This document shows positions 43,114 through 52,363 of a DNA stretch of 64,000 nucleotides, piece by piece (position 1 is the stretch's first letter; the number at the start of each line of letters is the position of its first letter). The stretch covers positions 186,001-250,000 of the forward strand of contig NZ_LIVX01000011.1 of assembly GCF_001905665.1 (NCBI RefSeq), read 5' to 3'. Below the pieces are notes generated by a model, which saw only the letters and a list, made by a program, of their open reading frames with translations, made no database searches and was not told where the DNA came from. A program made the position numbers and the translations under genes. The stretch comes from Streptomyces sp. CB02261 (GTDB lineage: Bacteria > Actinomycetota > Actinomycetes > Streptomycetales > Streptomycetaceae).

Positions 43114-43152
43114 CCTTAGGCGGGCCTCAGGAGGGCCTTAGGCGGTCTCAGG
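43114..43152. repeat. Four CCTNAGG heptads at 10-11 base spacing
   Basis: CCTTAGG (43114), CCTCAGG (43125), CCTTAGG (43136) and TCTCAGG (43146) start 11, 11 and 10 bases apart, about one helical turn. They lie about 60 bases upstream of the likely transcription start of the 65-aa/LAL genes, whose promoter has a -10 but no clear -35. This resembles a site for a multimeric OmpR- or SARP-type activator. Confidence 0.55.
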
Positions 43153-43723
43153 ATCCGGCGCTGGGGAGGCTCAGGAACAGGTCGAAGTAGGTACCGGCGG
43201 ACAGGAGCAGTCCGATGCCGCCCAGGACGGCGCCCGCGACGGCGACCGCGCGGACCCAGGCGGGGCGCCCGGGGAGGACGAGGACGAGGACGGCGACGAA
43301 CAGGGCGACGAAGGCGAAGACGCCGTTCACCAGGGCGGTGGTGTGCCAGGCGTCGCCGTAGATCTCGGAGATCTGCTGGGCGGGGGTACCGGTCCCGGAG
43401 GTCTTGATCTGCCCGATGAGGGTCTCGCGCTCGGCGACGACCTTGCCGGTCCAGGTGCCGGTCAGGGCGACGGCCCCGAGGGCGGCGGAGACCACGGCCG
43501 CGGCGGCGCCGCCGATGCCGGCGGAGGCGGGGGCGGCCTCCGCGGCGAGCTCGTCGTCCGTGTCCTGGTCGTCCGCGTCCTCGTCGAGCGGCTCGGTGCC
43601 GTGGCCGTCGAGCGGCTCCCCTGCGGGCGCGGCCTCGACGGCCTCCGCCGGGGCGTCCGCCTCGGCGGTCTTCGCGCTCTCCGCGCTCTCGCCGGTCTTC
43701 TCTGTCGTCGTCTTGGTGTCCAT
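43148..43723 (-). CDS. Membrane protein with acidic N-terminus
   Basis: A 191-aa protein. Residues 1-75 are acidic and disordered (repeated Glu, Asp, Ala). Helices follow near 80-100 (GGAAAAVVSAALGAVALTG), 130-150 (VNGVFAFVALFVAVLVLVLPG) and 155-180 (AVAVAGAVLGGIGLLLSAGTYF). Function unknown. The ATG at 43723 lies only about 12 bases after TAGCGT, a good -10 box, so the mRNA may be leaderless. Its 3' end overlaps the CCTNAGG heptads. Confidence 0.75.
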   Translation of the reverse strand: MDTKTTTEKTGESAESAKTAEADAPAEAVEAAPAGEPLDGHGTEPLDEDADDQDTDDELAAEAAPASAGIGGAAAAVVSAALGAVALTGTWTGKVVAERETLIGQIKTSGTGTPAQQISEIYGDAWHTTALVNGVFAFVALFVAVLVLVLPGRPAWVRAVAVAGAVLGGIGLLLSAGTYFDLFLSLPSAGS

Positions 43724-43758
43724 GCGGCGCACGCTAGGGGGCACACATGAGAGCCGTC

Positions 43759-44322
43759 TTAAGACGCCTCGGCCTTCGCCGCGCGCCACTCCGTGGCGAG
43801 GACGGCCCAGAGCTCGGTGTCCGCGCGGGTGCCGCGGTGCGGGTAGTTCTCCCGCAGGACGCCCTCCCGCGTCATGCCGAGGCGGCGGGCGACGGCGATG
43901 CTCGGCCCGTTCTTCGCGGAGGCGCGCCATTCGACGCGGTGGATGCCGCGCTCCTCGACCGCCCAGTCGATGATGACCCGGCAGGCCCGGGTGATCAGGC
44001 CCTTGCCCGCGGCGGAGGGTTCCAGCCAGCAGCCCGCCTCGGCGGTCCCGTGCGTCACGTCCATGGTCCGGAAGAGGACGCCGCCGACGAGCGTGCCCCC
44101 GGCCCAGATGCCGTAGATGCGTCCGGTGTCGTTCGCGGCCTTCTCGGCGTACGAGCGGAGGAAGGAGCGGGCGGAGTCCAGGTCGGCGACGGCGTCCGCC
44201 AGGGCGATGTGCTGCCCGACGAAGTCCCGTCCCCGGTCCATGTGGGTCAGGAACTCCTCGGCCTGCCAGGGCTCCAGGGGCCTCAGCTCGGCGCCGTCGT
44301 CACCCAGGGATATCGCGAACAT
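43759..44322 (-). CDS. GNAT acetyltransferase, RimJ/RimL type
   Basis: A 187-aa N-acetyltransferase. It has ELRPLEPWQAEEFLTHMDRG at the N-terminus, GCWLEPSAAGKGLITRACRV (acetyl-CoA loop) and NGPSIAVARRLGMTREGVLR at the C-terminus, as in ribosomal-protein and peptide N-acetyltransferases. The substrate is unknown. Its ATG lies inside the end of the MMPL gene, a 23-base overlap, so the two are coupled. A 12-base palindrome, CGTCTTAAGACG (43755-43766), spans its stop codon. Confidence 0.9.
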   Translation of the reverse strand: MFAISLGDDGAELRPLEPWQAEEFLTHMDRGRDFVGQHIALADAVADLDSARSFLRSYAEKAANDTGRIYGIWAGGTLVGGVLFRTMDVTHGTAEAGCWLEPSAAGKGLITRACRVIIDWAVEERGIHRVEWRASAKNGPSIAVARRLGMTREGVLRENYPHRGTRADTELWAVLATEWRAAKAEAS

Positions 44323-46546
44323 CGTCGTTCCTCTCCTCCACGGCCGGGACCGTCACGCGCTGCGTAGGGATCTTCGCACGCGCGTCGGCGGCCTCGCGGC
44401 TCTCGGGGGGTTCGATGCTGATCCGCGGCAGCCGGCGGTCGAGCCAGCGCGGCAGCCACCAGTTCGCGCCCCCGAGGAGGTGCATGAGGGCGGGGACGAG
44501 GAGGGTGCGGAGCACGAAGGCGTCGAGGGCGACGGCCGCCGCGAGCGCGATGCCGAACATCGCGATGACCCGGTCGCCGGAGAGGACGAAGGCGAGGAAG
44601 ACGGAGATCATGATGACGGCGGCGGAGTTGATCACACGGCTGGTCTCGGCGAGGCCGACCCGGACCGCCCGCCGGTTGTCGCCGGTCTCCAGCCACTCCT
44701 CGTACATCCGGCTGACCAGGAAGACCTGGTAGTCCATGGAGAGTCCGAAGAGCACGGAGACCATGATCACGGGGAGGAAGGGCTCGATCGGGCCGGCGCT
44801 GCCGAGGCCGATCAGTTCGCTCCCCCAGCCCCACTGGAAGATCGCCACGACGACGCCGAAGGCGGCGGCGACGGCCGCGACGTTCATGGCGGCGGCCTTG
44901 AGCGGGATGCCGATCGAGCGGAAGGCGAGGAGGAGGAGCAGACAGCCGAGGGCGATGACGACCCCGACGAAGAGCGGCAGCTTGCCGATGATGACCTCGG
45001 CGAAGTCGTCGTACGAGGCGGTGAGGCCGCCGACGTGGACGTCGAGGGAGGTGCCCGCCTCGGCCTTCGGGAGGACGTCCGCCCGGAGCCGGTCGACGAG
45101 CTCGCTGGTGGCCCTGGACTGGGGCGAGGAGTCGGGGACGACGGTGAGGACGGCGGTGTCGCCGGAGCTGTTGTAGGTGACCGGGGAGACGGAGGCGACC
45201 CCGCGGGTGGCGGAGAGCGCGGCCGGCAGCTGGTCGAGGGCGACCCGGTCGTCGGCGCCGTCGAGCCCGGCGACGAGGGTGAGCGGGCCGTTGACCCCGG
45301 GCCCGAAGCCGTCGGCGATCAGGTCGTACGCCTTGCGCGTGGTCGCGGCGGCCGGGTTGTTGCCCTGGTCGGAGGTGCCGAGGTGGAGCGAGAACGTGGG
45401 CAGCGCCAGGACGCCCATGACGAGGACGGCGACCAGGCCGAGGAGCTTGGGGTGCCGCTCGACGAAGGCGGACCAGCGGGCGGCGAAGCCGGTGGGCAGC
45501 TCGGGCTGGGGGCCGTGTTCGGCGAGCGCCCGCCGTTCGCGCCGGGACAGCGCCCGGACGCCGATGAAGGAGAGCAGCGCCGGGAGGAGGGTGACGGAGG
45601 CGGCGACCGTGAGGACGACGGTGAGGGAGGCCGCGATGGCGACGCCGTTGAGGAAGCTGAGCCGCAGGATCAGCATGCCGAGGAGGGCGATGCAGACGGT
45701 GGCGCCGGCGAAGACGACGGCACGGCCGGTGGTGGCGACGGCGGTCTCGGCGGCCTCCGCGACGGACAGGCCGCGTTTCAGGCCTCTGCGGTGCCGGGTG
45801 ACGATGAAGAGGGCGTAGTCGATGCCGACGCCGAGGCCGACGAGCATGCCGAGCATGGGGGCGAAGTCGGCGACGGTCATCAGGTGGCCGAGGAGCACGA
45901 TCCCGGAGTAGGCGATGCCGACGCTGACGAGCGCGGTCGCTATGGGGAGCGCGGAGGCGGCGAGGGAGCCGAAGGCGAGGAAGAGGACGACGGCGGCGAC
46001 GGCGACGCCGACGACTTCGGCGATGTGGCCGCCGGGGGCCTCGGTGAGGGCGACGGCGCTGCCGCCGAGCTCGACGGAGAGTCCCGCGGCCTCGTTCTCG
46101 GCGGACTCGGCCGTGTCGACGAGGGCGCGTACCTGCGCCTGGGGGATGTCGTCGGCCTGCTCGTGGAAGGTGACCGTGGCGTAGGCGGTGTGTCCGTCCT
46201 CGCTGACCTGGCTCCGGTCGTCACCGTACGGCGAGGTCACGGCCGCGATGCCGGGCAGTTCGGCGACCTTGTCGAGCATCGCGGTGACGCGCTGTTCGAC
46301 GGCGTCCGCGCGGACGCTGCCCCGGTCGGTGTGCCAGACGATGGTGTCGCTGTCGCCGCCGAGGCCGTCGAAGCCGCGGTCGAGGAGGGCGGTGGCACGG
46401 CCCGACTCGGTGCCGGGGACCTCGTAGTCGTTGGAGTACGCGCTGCCGGCGACGGCCGCCGCGGTGCCGACCCCGACGAGGGCGACGAGCCACAGGAGGA
46501 CGGCGACGAGGCGGTGCGTGACGCACCACCGTGCGATGGCTGCCAA
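44300..46546 (-). CDS. MMPL (RND superfamily) transporter
   Basis: A 748-aa inner-membrane exporter with two sets of helices and two large extracytoplasmic loops. Family motifs include GLGVGIDYALFIVTRHRRGL near residue 275 and LFGLSMDYQVFLVSRMYEEW near 610, both with the conserved Asp-Tyr pair used for proton coupling. Members export lipids or drugs. The TTG at 46546 follows AGGGAG at 8 bases and gives LAAIARWCVTHRLVAVLLWL, the usual start. The ATG at 46606 is too close to the promoter's -10 box. Confidence 0.92.
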   Translation of the reverse strand: MAAIARWCVTHRLVAVLLWLVALVGVGTAAAVAGSAYSNDYEVPGTESGRATALLDRGFDGLGGDSDTIVWHTDRGSVRADAVEQRVTAMLDKVAELPGIAAVTSPYGDDRSQVSEDGHTAYATVTFHEQADDIPQAQVRALVDTAESAENEAAGLSVELGGSAVALTEAPGGHIAEVVGVAVAAVVLFLAFGSLAASALPIATALVSVGIAYSGIVLLGHLMTVADFAPMLGMLVGLGVGIDYALFIVTRHRRGLKRGLSVAEAAETAVATTGRAVVFAGATVCIALLGMLILRLSFLNGVAIAASLTVVLTVAASVTLLPALLSFIGVRALSRRERRALAEHGPQPELPTGFAARWSAFVERHPKLLGLVAVLVMGVLALPTFSLHLGTSDQGNNPAAATTRKAYDLIADGFGPGVNGPLTLVAGLDGADDRVALDQLPAALSATRGVASVSPVTYNSSGDTAVLTVVPDSSPQSRATSELVDRLRADVLPKAEAGTSLDVHVGGLTASYDDFAEVIIGKLPLFVGVVIALGCLLLLLAFRSIGIPLKAAAMNVAAVAAAFGVVVAIFQWGWGSELIGLGSAGPIEPFLPVIMVSVLFGLSMDYQVFLVSRMYEEWLETGDNRRAVRVGLAETSRVINSAAVIMISVFLAFVLSGDRVIAMFGIALAAAVALDAFVLRTLLVPALMHLLGGANWWLPRWLDRRLPRISIEPPESREAADARAKIPTQRVTVPAVEERNDDVRDIPG

Positions 46547-46608
46547 AGGACGTGCTCCCTGGATGGTTCCTGGCTCCTTCACGGGAACGGCCCGAGAGGA
46601 ACACATGA

Positions 46609-46636
46609 CCTATAGAGGGCCCACTCTGGCAGCCAA
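46609..46636 (-). promoter_or_regulatory. MMPL promoter
   Basis: On the minus strand TTGGCT (46636-46631) and TATAGG (46614-46609) are separated by 16 bases. The transcription start should be near 46602. Confidence 0.5.
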
Positions 46637-46736
46637 ACGTGATCGTTTGCCCGTTTCGTGTCGATACTCACAGGCGTGCCGGGGGGTTCGGGACCGAAGT
46701 CCCGGCCCCCCGGGCACCACGGCTCACCGCGGGCGC

Positions 46737-48827
46737 TCAGCCGGAGACGCTCGGGCGGCCGTTCTCGATGTGTCCCATGAGCCGGCGGCGGAAGCCGTCG
46801 GCGGCGGTCACCTCCACGTCGTACCAGCCGTGCGCGTCGGAGGCCGAGTGCACGACGGTACGGGTCCGGCCGGGCTTGACGGTGACCGTCCGGGTCCAGT
46901 CGCCGAGGTCGGCCTCGTCCACGTACCCCAGCGGCCTGACCGTGAAGGAGAGCGGCGCGGGTCCGGTGTTCCGTACGGTGAGGTGCAGGTCACGGTCGTG
47001 GTGGTCGATCCGCGAGGCGAGTTCGGCGCCGCCCGCGGCGGGGCCCTCGAACTCGCGCCGGAAGCCGTTGGGGCCGGTGATCGTGAAGCGGTAGTGATCA
47101 CCCGGAACGGGGACGGTCCACTCCCCCGTGCCCCTGACGTCCTGGTGCTGCGGGACGGCGAACTCGCCCGCGTACGGGTAGAGCGCGAAGTGCGCGCTCG
47201 CCTTGCCCCGGTTGCTCAGCGCCACGGTGACGGAGCCGGCCGCGACGGTCGCGGAGGCGTCCGGCTGGTACGGCAGAGGGCGGGCGCGGCGGACGCCGGG
47301 CTCCTGCGCCGGCATCCGCTGGACGGTCGGGGGCTGGGGCCGCCAGCGGCCGGAGAAGGGCGGGATCGGGCCGGGCTGCTCGACGTCGGGCAGGCGGCGG
47401 CCGCGCGTGAAGTCGAAGGCGGAGGTGAGGTCGCCGGTGACGGCCCGGCGCCAGGGGGTGATGTTGGGCTCCCGGATGCCCGTGAGCCGCTCCAGGAAGC
47501 GGATCACCGAGGTGTGGTCGAAGGTCTCGGAGCAGACGTAGCCGCCGACCGACCAGGGCGAGACGACGAGCAGCGGGACGCGGATGCCGAGGCCGGTGGG
47601 CTGACCCTTCCAGCGCTCGTCCGTGTTCCCGGCCGGCGGGACCGGCGGCGGCACGTGGTCGAAGAAACCGTCGTTCTCGTCGTAGTTGATCAGGACGACG
47701 GTGTGGCGCCACACGTCCGGGTGCGCGCCGAGGGCGTCGAGCACCTTGTAGACGAGGGTGGCGGAGGCGATCGGCGAGGAGGAGCCGGGGTGCTCGGAGT
47801 CGATCGCGGAGGGCACGAGGTACGAGACCTCGGGGAGGGTGCCGGCGGCGACGTCGGCGCGGAAGGCGTCGGCGAGGGTGCCGCTCTCGACCCGGCGCAG
47901 CCCGCGCTCGAAGAGGGAGCGTTCCGCCTCGGTGAGGGTGGCGACGCCCTTCTCCAGGAGGCCGAGGAGACGGGTGCGCTCGGTGGTGTCGTCGGTGTCG
48001 CGTACGGCGGCGTAGAAGGACTCCATGAAGGTGTGCCCGCCGGTGTGCGCGAGCGCCTTGCGGGCGATCTTCTTGAAGGTGGTGAAGAACTCGATGTTGT
48101 TGTCGGTGAAGTTCTCCCACTCGGTGTACGTCTTCCAGCTGCGTCCGGCGGCTTCGAGGCGCTCGGCGTAGGTGGGCCAGCCGTAGCCGGGGTGGGTGCC
48201 CTCGGCGTACGCGGCGTTGGTGACGGCCCGGCTGCCGTCGGCCTCGAAGCCGGTCCAGCCGGACCAGAGGTGGTTGCGGTTGGGGCTCGTCGAGGTGTGG
48301 ATGGACGAGTGGTAGGCGTCGCAGACGGTGAAGGTGTCGGCGAGCTCGTAGTGCAGGGGGATGTCCTGCCGGTCGTAGTACGCCATGGTGGCGGCGGTCT
48401 TGGCCGAGACCCATCCGTCCATCCAGCCTCCGCGCCAGGCCTTGCCGCCGCCGCCCCAGGAGTGGTCGAGGTCCCCGATGTACTGGAGGTCCTTCTTCTG
48501 GGTCTCGGCTGCGCCGCGGATCGGGAACGGCAGCACGGTCCGGCCGAGCGCGGCCGGCTGTTCGAACACCGGTGCGCCGGAGGGAAGTTCAATGGCATTG
48601 CGGTCGCCGAATCCGCGGACACCGCGGAGGGTGCCGAAGTAGTGATCGAAGGATCGGTTCTCCTGCATCAGGATCACCACGTGCCGGACCGCCGACATCC
48701 CCCCTGCCGGGGGCTCCGCGGCCATCGCGGCCTGCAACGACGGCGGCAGCAGCGAGCCGGTGGCGGCGACACCGAGGGCGCCTCCACCCAGTGCGAGGAG
48801 CCTTCTGCGGGACATCTCCGATGACAA
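46737..48827 (-). CDS. Tat-exported phospholipase C (phosphocholine-type)
   Basis: A 696-aa secreted enzyme of the acid phosphatase/phospholipase C family. A Tat signal (SRRRLLALGGGALGVAATGS) starts at residue 6. Metal and nucleophile motifs include HVVILMQENRSFDHYFGTLRG near residue 47, SPNRNHLWSG, and LINYDENDGFFDHVPPP near residue 335. The C-terminal third has two beta domains of the DUF756 type. It cleaves phosphatidylcholine-like lipids or phosphate esters. The TTG at 48827, six bases after GGAGG, is preferred; the ATG at 48815 has its site too close. Confidence 0.9.
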   Translation of the reverse strand: MSSEMSRRRLLALGGGALGVAATGSLLPPSLQAAMAAEPPAGGMSAVRHVVILMQENRSFDHYFGTLRGVRGFGDRNAIELPSGAPVFEQPAALGRTVLPFPIRGAAETQKKDLQYIGDLDHSWGGGGKAWRGGWMDGWVSAKTAATMAYYDRQDIPLHYELADTFTVCDAYHSSIHTSTSPNRNHLWSGWTGFEADGSRAVTNAAYAEGTHPGYGWPTYAERLEAAGRSWKTYTEWENFTDNNIEFFTTFKKIARKALAHTGGHTFMESFYAAVRDTDDTTERTRLLGLLEKGVATLTEAERSLFERGLRRVESGTLADAFRADVAAGTLPEVSYLVPSAIDSEHPGSSSPIASATLVYKVLDALGAHPDVWRHTVVLINYDENDGFFDHVPPPVPPAGNTDERWKGQPTGLGIRVPLLVVSPWSVGGYVCSETFDHTSVIRFLERLTGIREPNITPWRRAVTGDLTSAFDFTRGRRLPDVEQPGPIPPFSGRWRPQPPTVQRMPAQEPGVRRARPLPYQPDASATVAAGSVTVALSNRGKASAHFALYPYAGEFAVPQHQDVRGTGEWTVPVPGDHYRFTITGPNGFRREFEGPAAGGAELASRIDHHDRDLHLTVRNTGPAPLSFTVRPLGYVDEADLGDWTRTVTVKPGRTRTVVHSASDAHGWYDVEVTAADGFRRRLMGHIENGRPSVSG

Positions 48828-49035
48828 GACCGACCTCCAGTCGACGGCCAATGGTTCGCCTTCGAGCCATTGGGTGGTACGCCGGGGACGGTAGTGAGAC
48901 GGGGTGACGGCGAGAAGACCCGACGGGGGCGCGGCGGTGAACGTCCAAGAGGAGGGGACGGAAATCCAAGCGCTTTCCGGCCATGATCACAGCCGCAGGC
49001 AGGGCGCCCTCTTTCAAGCGGTGGCGCGGACGCGC

Positions 49036-49073
49036 GGACGGCCCCGCACCGGAACTCCGGTGCGGGGCCGTCC
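49036..49073 (-). terminator. Strong terminator after gatB
   Basis: GGACGGCCCCGCACCGG (49036-49052) pairs perfectly over 17 bases with 49057-49073 around the loop AACT. It lies 21 bases after the gatB stop and is the strongest hairpin in the window. The rest of the gap up to the phospholipase gene (49074-49094 and 48828-49035) shows no gene. Confidence 0.9.
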
Positions 49074-49094
49074 CCCTGACGTACGGGAAGAGGC

Positions 49095-50606
49095 TCAGCC
49101 CTCGCTGACGCCCAGCTTCTCCAGGATCAGGTCCTTGACCTTCGCCGCGTCCGCCTGACCGCGGGTCGCCTTCATGACCGCGCCGACCAGGGCGCCGACC
49201 GCCGCGACCTTGCCACCGCGGATCTTGTCGGCGATCGCCGCGTTGCCCGCGATGGCCTCCTCGACCGCCGTGCCGAGGGCGCCGTCGTCGGAGACGACCT
49301 TCAGACCGCGCTTCTCGACGACCGCGTCCGGGGTGCCCTCGCCGGCGAGAACGCCCTCGATGACCTGACGGGCCAGCTTGTCGTTGAGGTCACCGGAGGC
49401 GACCAGGGCCGAGACCCGGGCCACGTCGGCCGGGGTGATGGCCAGCTCCTCCAGGGAGACGCCCTGCTCGTTGGCGTTGCGGGCGAGCTCGCCCATCCAC
49501 CACTTGCGTGCCGAGGCCGCGTCCGCGCCCGCCTCGATCGTGGCGACGATCGCGTCGACCGCGCCCGCGTTGAGGATGGACTGCATGTCCAGCTCGGACA
49601 CGCCCCACTCCTCGCGGAGCCGGTTGCGGCGCACGCGCGGCAGCTCGGGGAGGCCCTGACGGAGCTCCTCGACCCAGGCGCGGGCCGGGGCGACGGGGAC
49701 GAGGTCGGGCTCCGGGAAGTACCGGTAGTCCTCGGCGTTGTCCTTGATGCGCCCTGCGGTGGTGGAGCCGTCGTCCTCGTGGAAGTGACGGGTCTCCTGC
49801 ACGATCGTGCCACCGGAGGTGAGCACGGCCGCGTGGCGCTGGATCTCGAAGCGCGCCGCGCGCTCCACCGAACGGAGCGAGTTGACGTTCTTCGTCTCCG
49901 AGCGGGTGCCGAAGGTCTTGGTGCCGTGCGGGCGCAGCGACAGGTTCACGTCGCAGCGCATCTGGCCCTTGTCCATGCGCGCGTCGGAGACACCGAGGGC
50001 GCGGATCAGCTCGCGCAGCTCGGCGACGTACGCCTTGGCGACCTCGGGGGCCCGCTCGCCCGCGCCCTCGATCGGCTTGGTGACGATCTCGATCAGCGGG
50101 ATGCCGGCCCGGTTGTAGTCGAGCAGCGAGTGCGAGGCGCCGTGGATGCGGCCGGTCGCTCCACCGATGTGGGTGGACTTGCCGGTGTCCTCCTCCATGT
50201 GGGCGCGCTCGATCTCCACGCGGAAGACCTCGCCGTCCTCCAGCTGGACGTCCAGGTAGCCGTTGAAGGCGATCGGCTCGTCGTACTGGGAGGTCTGGAA
50301 GTTCTTCGGCATGTCCGGATAGAAGTAGTTCTTCCGGGCGAAGCGGCACCACTCGGCGATCTCGCAGTTCAGCGCGAGGCCGATCTTGATGGCGGACTCG
50401 ACGCCGATCGCGTTGACGACCGGGAGCGAGCCGGGCAGGCCGAGACAGGTGGGGCACGTCTGCGAGTTGGCGTCCGCGCCCAGCTCGGTCGAGCAGCCGC
50501 AGAACATCTTCGTCTTGGTACCCAGCTCGACATGGACCTCGAGGCCCATGACGGGGTCGTACGCGGCGAGCGCCGCTTCGTACGACAGCAGTTCAGTGAC
50601 AGTCAC
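49095..50606 (-). CDS. gatB: Asp-tRNA(Asn)/Glu-tRNA(Gln) amidotransferase subunit B
   Basis: A 503-aa subunit. It binds mischarged Glu-tRNA(Gln) or Asp-tRNA(Asn) and activates it with ATP. Motifs include MGLEVHVELGTKTKMFCGCS, CPTCLGLPGSLPVVN, KNYFYPDMPKNFQTSQYD and GIPLIEIVTKP. The Zn-site cysteines (C-x-C and CPxC) are present. A YqeY-like C-terminal domain follows (GKVAAVGALVGAVMKATRGQ). GTG at 50606 follows GAGGGA. It is the last gene of gatC-gatA-orf80-gatB. Confidence 0.97.
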   Translation of the reverse strand: MTVTELLSYEAALAAYDPVMGLEVHVELGTKTKMFCGCSTELGADANSQTCPTCLGLPGSLPVVNAIGVESAIKIGLALNCEIAEWCRFARKNYFYPDMPKNFQTSQYDEPIAFNGYLDVQLEDGEVFRVEIERAHMEEDTGKSTHIGGATGRIHGASHSLLDYNRAGIPLIEIVTKPIEGAGERAPEVAKAYVAELRELIRALGVSDARMDKGQMRCDVNLSLRPHGTKTFGTRSETKNVNSLRSVERAARFEIQRHAAVLTSGGTIVQETRHFHEDDGSTTAGRIKDNAEDYRYFPEPDLVPVAPARAWVEELRQGLPELPRVRRNRLREEWGVSELDMQSILNAGAVDAIVATIEAGADAASARKWWMGELARNANEQGVSLEELAITPADVARVSALVASGDLNDKLARQVIEGVLAGEGTPDAVVEKRGLKVVSDDGALGTAVEEAIAGNAAIADKIRGGKVAAVGALVGAVMKATRGQADAAKVKDLILEKLGVSEG

Positions 50607-50622
50607 GGTGAGACTTTCCCTC

Positions 50623-50865
50623 TCAGCCCAGCAGGACGTCTTCGTCGCCCAGGCGCTTCAGCTCCCGGTAGAGGATCGCCAGGCCGGTCACGATGGCGGC
50701 GGCGGAGACCGCGGCGTCGACGAGCCGCAGCATGTCGCCGTCGCTGCGGGCCAGCTTCGCCTGCTTGGCGACGCTGATGGCGCCGAACGCGGTGGACGCC
50801 AGCGACACGTAGACGCCGGTCTTCGACTTCTTGAAGTTCTTGGCCTTCTTTGCCATGGCACTCAC
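50623..50865 (-). CDS. 80-aa membrane protein inside the gat operon
   Basis: An 80-aa protein. A Lys-rich N-terminus (MAKKAKNFKKSKTGVY) is followed by hydrophobic stretches near 18-30 (SLASTAFGAISVA) and 50-66 (AAVSAAAIVTGLAILYREL). The GTG at 50865 overlaps the gatA stop (GTGA); an internal ATG four codons later is possible. It lies 17 bases before gatB, so all are cotranslated. I do not recognise a family. A link between tRNA amidation and the membrane would be new and is not shown by the sequence. Confidence 0.75.
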   Translation of the reverse strand: MSAMAKKAKNFKKSKTGVYVSLASTAFGAISVAKQAKLARSDGDMLRLVDAAVSAAAIVTGLAILYRELKRLGDEDVLLG

Positions 50866-52358
50866 AGCGACGGAGCCTCCTCAAGCAGCGGGTGTCCCCA
50901 CTTTTCCACGAAGGCGGCCTCGACGGCGGCGCCGACCTTGTACAGCCGGTCGTCCTTCATGGCGGGGGCGATGATCTGCAGGCCGACCGGGAGACCGTCC
51001 TCGGGCGCGAGGCCACAGGGCAGCGACATGGCGGCGTTGCCGGCCAGGTTGGTCGGGATGGTGCACAGGTCCGCGAGGTACATGGCCATCGGGTCGTCGG
51101 CGCGCTCGCCGATCGGGAAGGCGGTGGTGGGGGTCGTCGGGGAGACGATCACGTCCACCTGCTCGAAGGCCTGCTCGAACTCGCGGGTGATGAGCGTACG
51201 GACCTTCTGCGCCGAGCCGTAGTACGCGTCGTAGTAGCCGGAGCTCAGCGCGTACGTACCGAGGATGATGCGGCGCTTGACCTCGTCGCCGAAGCCGGCC
51301 TCGCGGGTGAGGGCGGTGACGTCCTCGGCCGACCGGGTGCCGTCGTCGCCGACCCGCAGGCCGTAGCGCATCGCGTCGAAGCGGGCCAGGTTGGAGGAGC
51401 ACTCGGACGGCGCGATCAGGTAGTACGCCGAGAGGGCGAGGTCGAAGGTCGGGCAGTCCAGCTCGACGATCTCGGCGCCCAGCGACTTCAGCAGCTCGAC
51501 GGACTCGTCGAAGCGCTGCACGACACCGGCCTGGTAGCCCTCGCCGCGGAACTGCTTGACGACGCCGACGCGCATGCCGGCGACCGAGCCGTTCCGCGCG
51601 GCCTCGACGACCGGCGGGACCGGCGCGTCGATGGAGGTCGAGTCGAGCGGGTCGTGCCCGGCGATCGCCTCGTGGAGGAGGGCCGCGTCCAGGACCGTAC
51701 GGGCGCAGGGACCGCCCTGGTCGAGGGAGGACGAGAAGGCCACCATGCCGTAGCGGGAGACACCGCCGTAGGTCGGCTTGACGCCGACGGTGCCGGTGAC
51801 GGCGGCGGGCTGGCGGATGGAGCCGCCGGTGTCCGTGCCGATGGCGAGGGGGGCCTCGTACGCGGCGAGGGCGGCGGACGAGCCACCGCCGGAGCCGCCG
51901 GGGATCCGGGTCAGGTCCCAGGGGTTGCCGGTGGGGCCGTACGCGCTGTTCTCCGTCGAGGAGCCCATCGCGAACTCGTCCATGTTGGTCTTGCCGAGGA
52001 TGACGACGTCGGCGGCCTTGAGGTTCTTGACCAGGGTCGCGTCGTACGGCGGGATCCAGCCCTCCAGGATCTTCGAGCCCACGGTGGTCGGCATGCCGAC
52101 GGTGGTGAAGATGTCCTTGAGCGCGAGCGGCACACCGGCGAGCGGGCCGAGCTTCTCGCCGCGGGCGCGCTTCTCGTCGACGGCTCGGGCCTGGGCGAGC
52201 GCGCCGTCACGGTCGACGTGGAGGAAGGCGTGGACCTTCTCGTCGACGGCCTCGATGCGGGCGAGGTGGGCCTCGGTGACCTCGACGGCGGTCAGCTCGC
52301 CGGCGGCGATCCTCCCGGCGATCTCGGCCGCGGTGAGCTTGATGATGTTGTCCGTCAT
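50862..52358 (-). CDS. gatA: Asp-tRNA(Asn)/Glu-tRNA(Gln) amidotransferase subunit A
   Basis: A 498-aa amidase-signature glutaminase; it frees ammonia from glutamine for GatB. The Ser-cisSer-Lys triad is visible: Lys in PLALKDIFTTVGMPTTVGS, Ser in RIPGGSGGGSSAALAAYEAP and Ser in IGTDTGGSIRQPAAVTG. VGVKPTYGGVSRYGMVAFSS follows. It starts at the ATG 52358, 5 bases after gatC. Confidence 0.97.
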   Translation of the reverse strand: MTDNIIKLTAAEIAGRIAAGELTAVEVTEAHLARIEAVDEKVHAFLHVDRDGALAQARAVDEKRARGEKLGPLAGVPLALKDIFTTVGMPTTVGSKILEGWIPPYDATLVKNLKAADVVILGKTNMDEFAMGSSTENSAYGPTGNPWDLTRIPGGSGGGSSAALAAYEAPLAIGTDTGGSIRQPAAVTGTVGVKPTYGGVSRYGMVAFSSSLDQGGPCARTVLDAALLHEAIAGHDPLDSTSIDAPVPPVVEAARNGSVAGMRVGVVKQFRGEGYQAGVVQRFDESVELLKSLGAEIVELDCPTFDLALSAYYLIAPSECSSNLARFDAMRYGLRVGDDGTRSAEDVTALTREAGFGDEVKRRIILGTYALSSGYYDAYYGSAQKVRTLITREFEQAFEQVDVIVSPTTPTTAFPIGERADDPMAMYLADLCTIPTNLAGNAAMSLPCGLAPEDGLPVGLQIIAPAMKDDRLYKVGAAVEAAFVEKWGHPLLEEAPSL

Positions 52359-52363
52359 GACTG

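Noticed and set aside
48891..48942. PHO-box-like GTGA/GTTCACC repeats upstream of the phospholipase gene
   Set aside because: The direct repeats are not at the 11-base spacing needed and only parts match the PhoP consensus.
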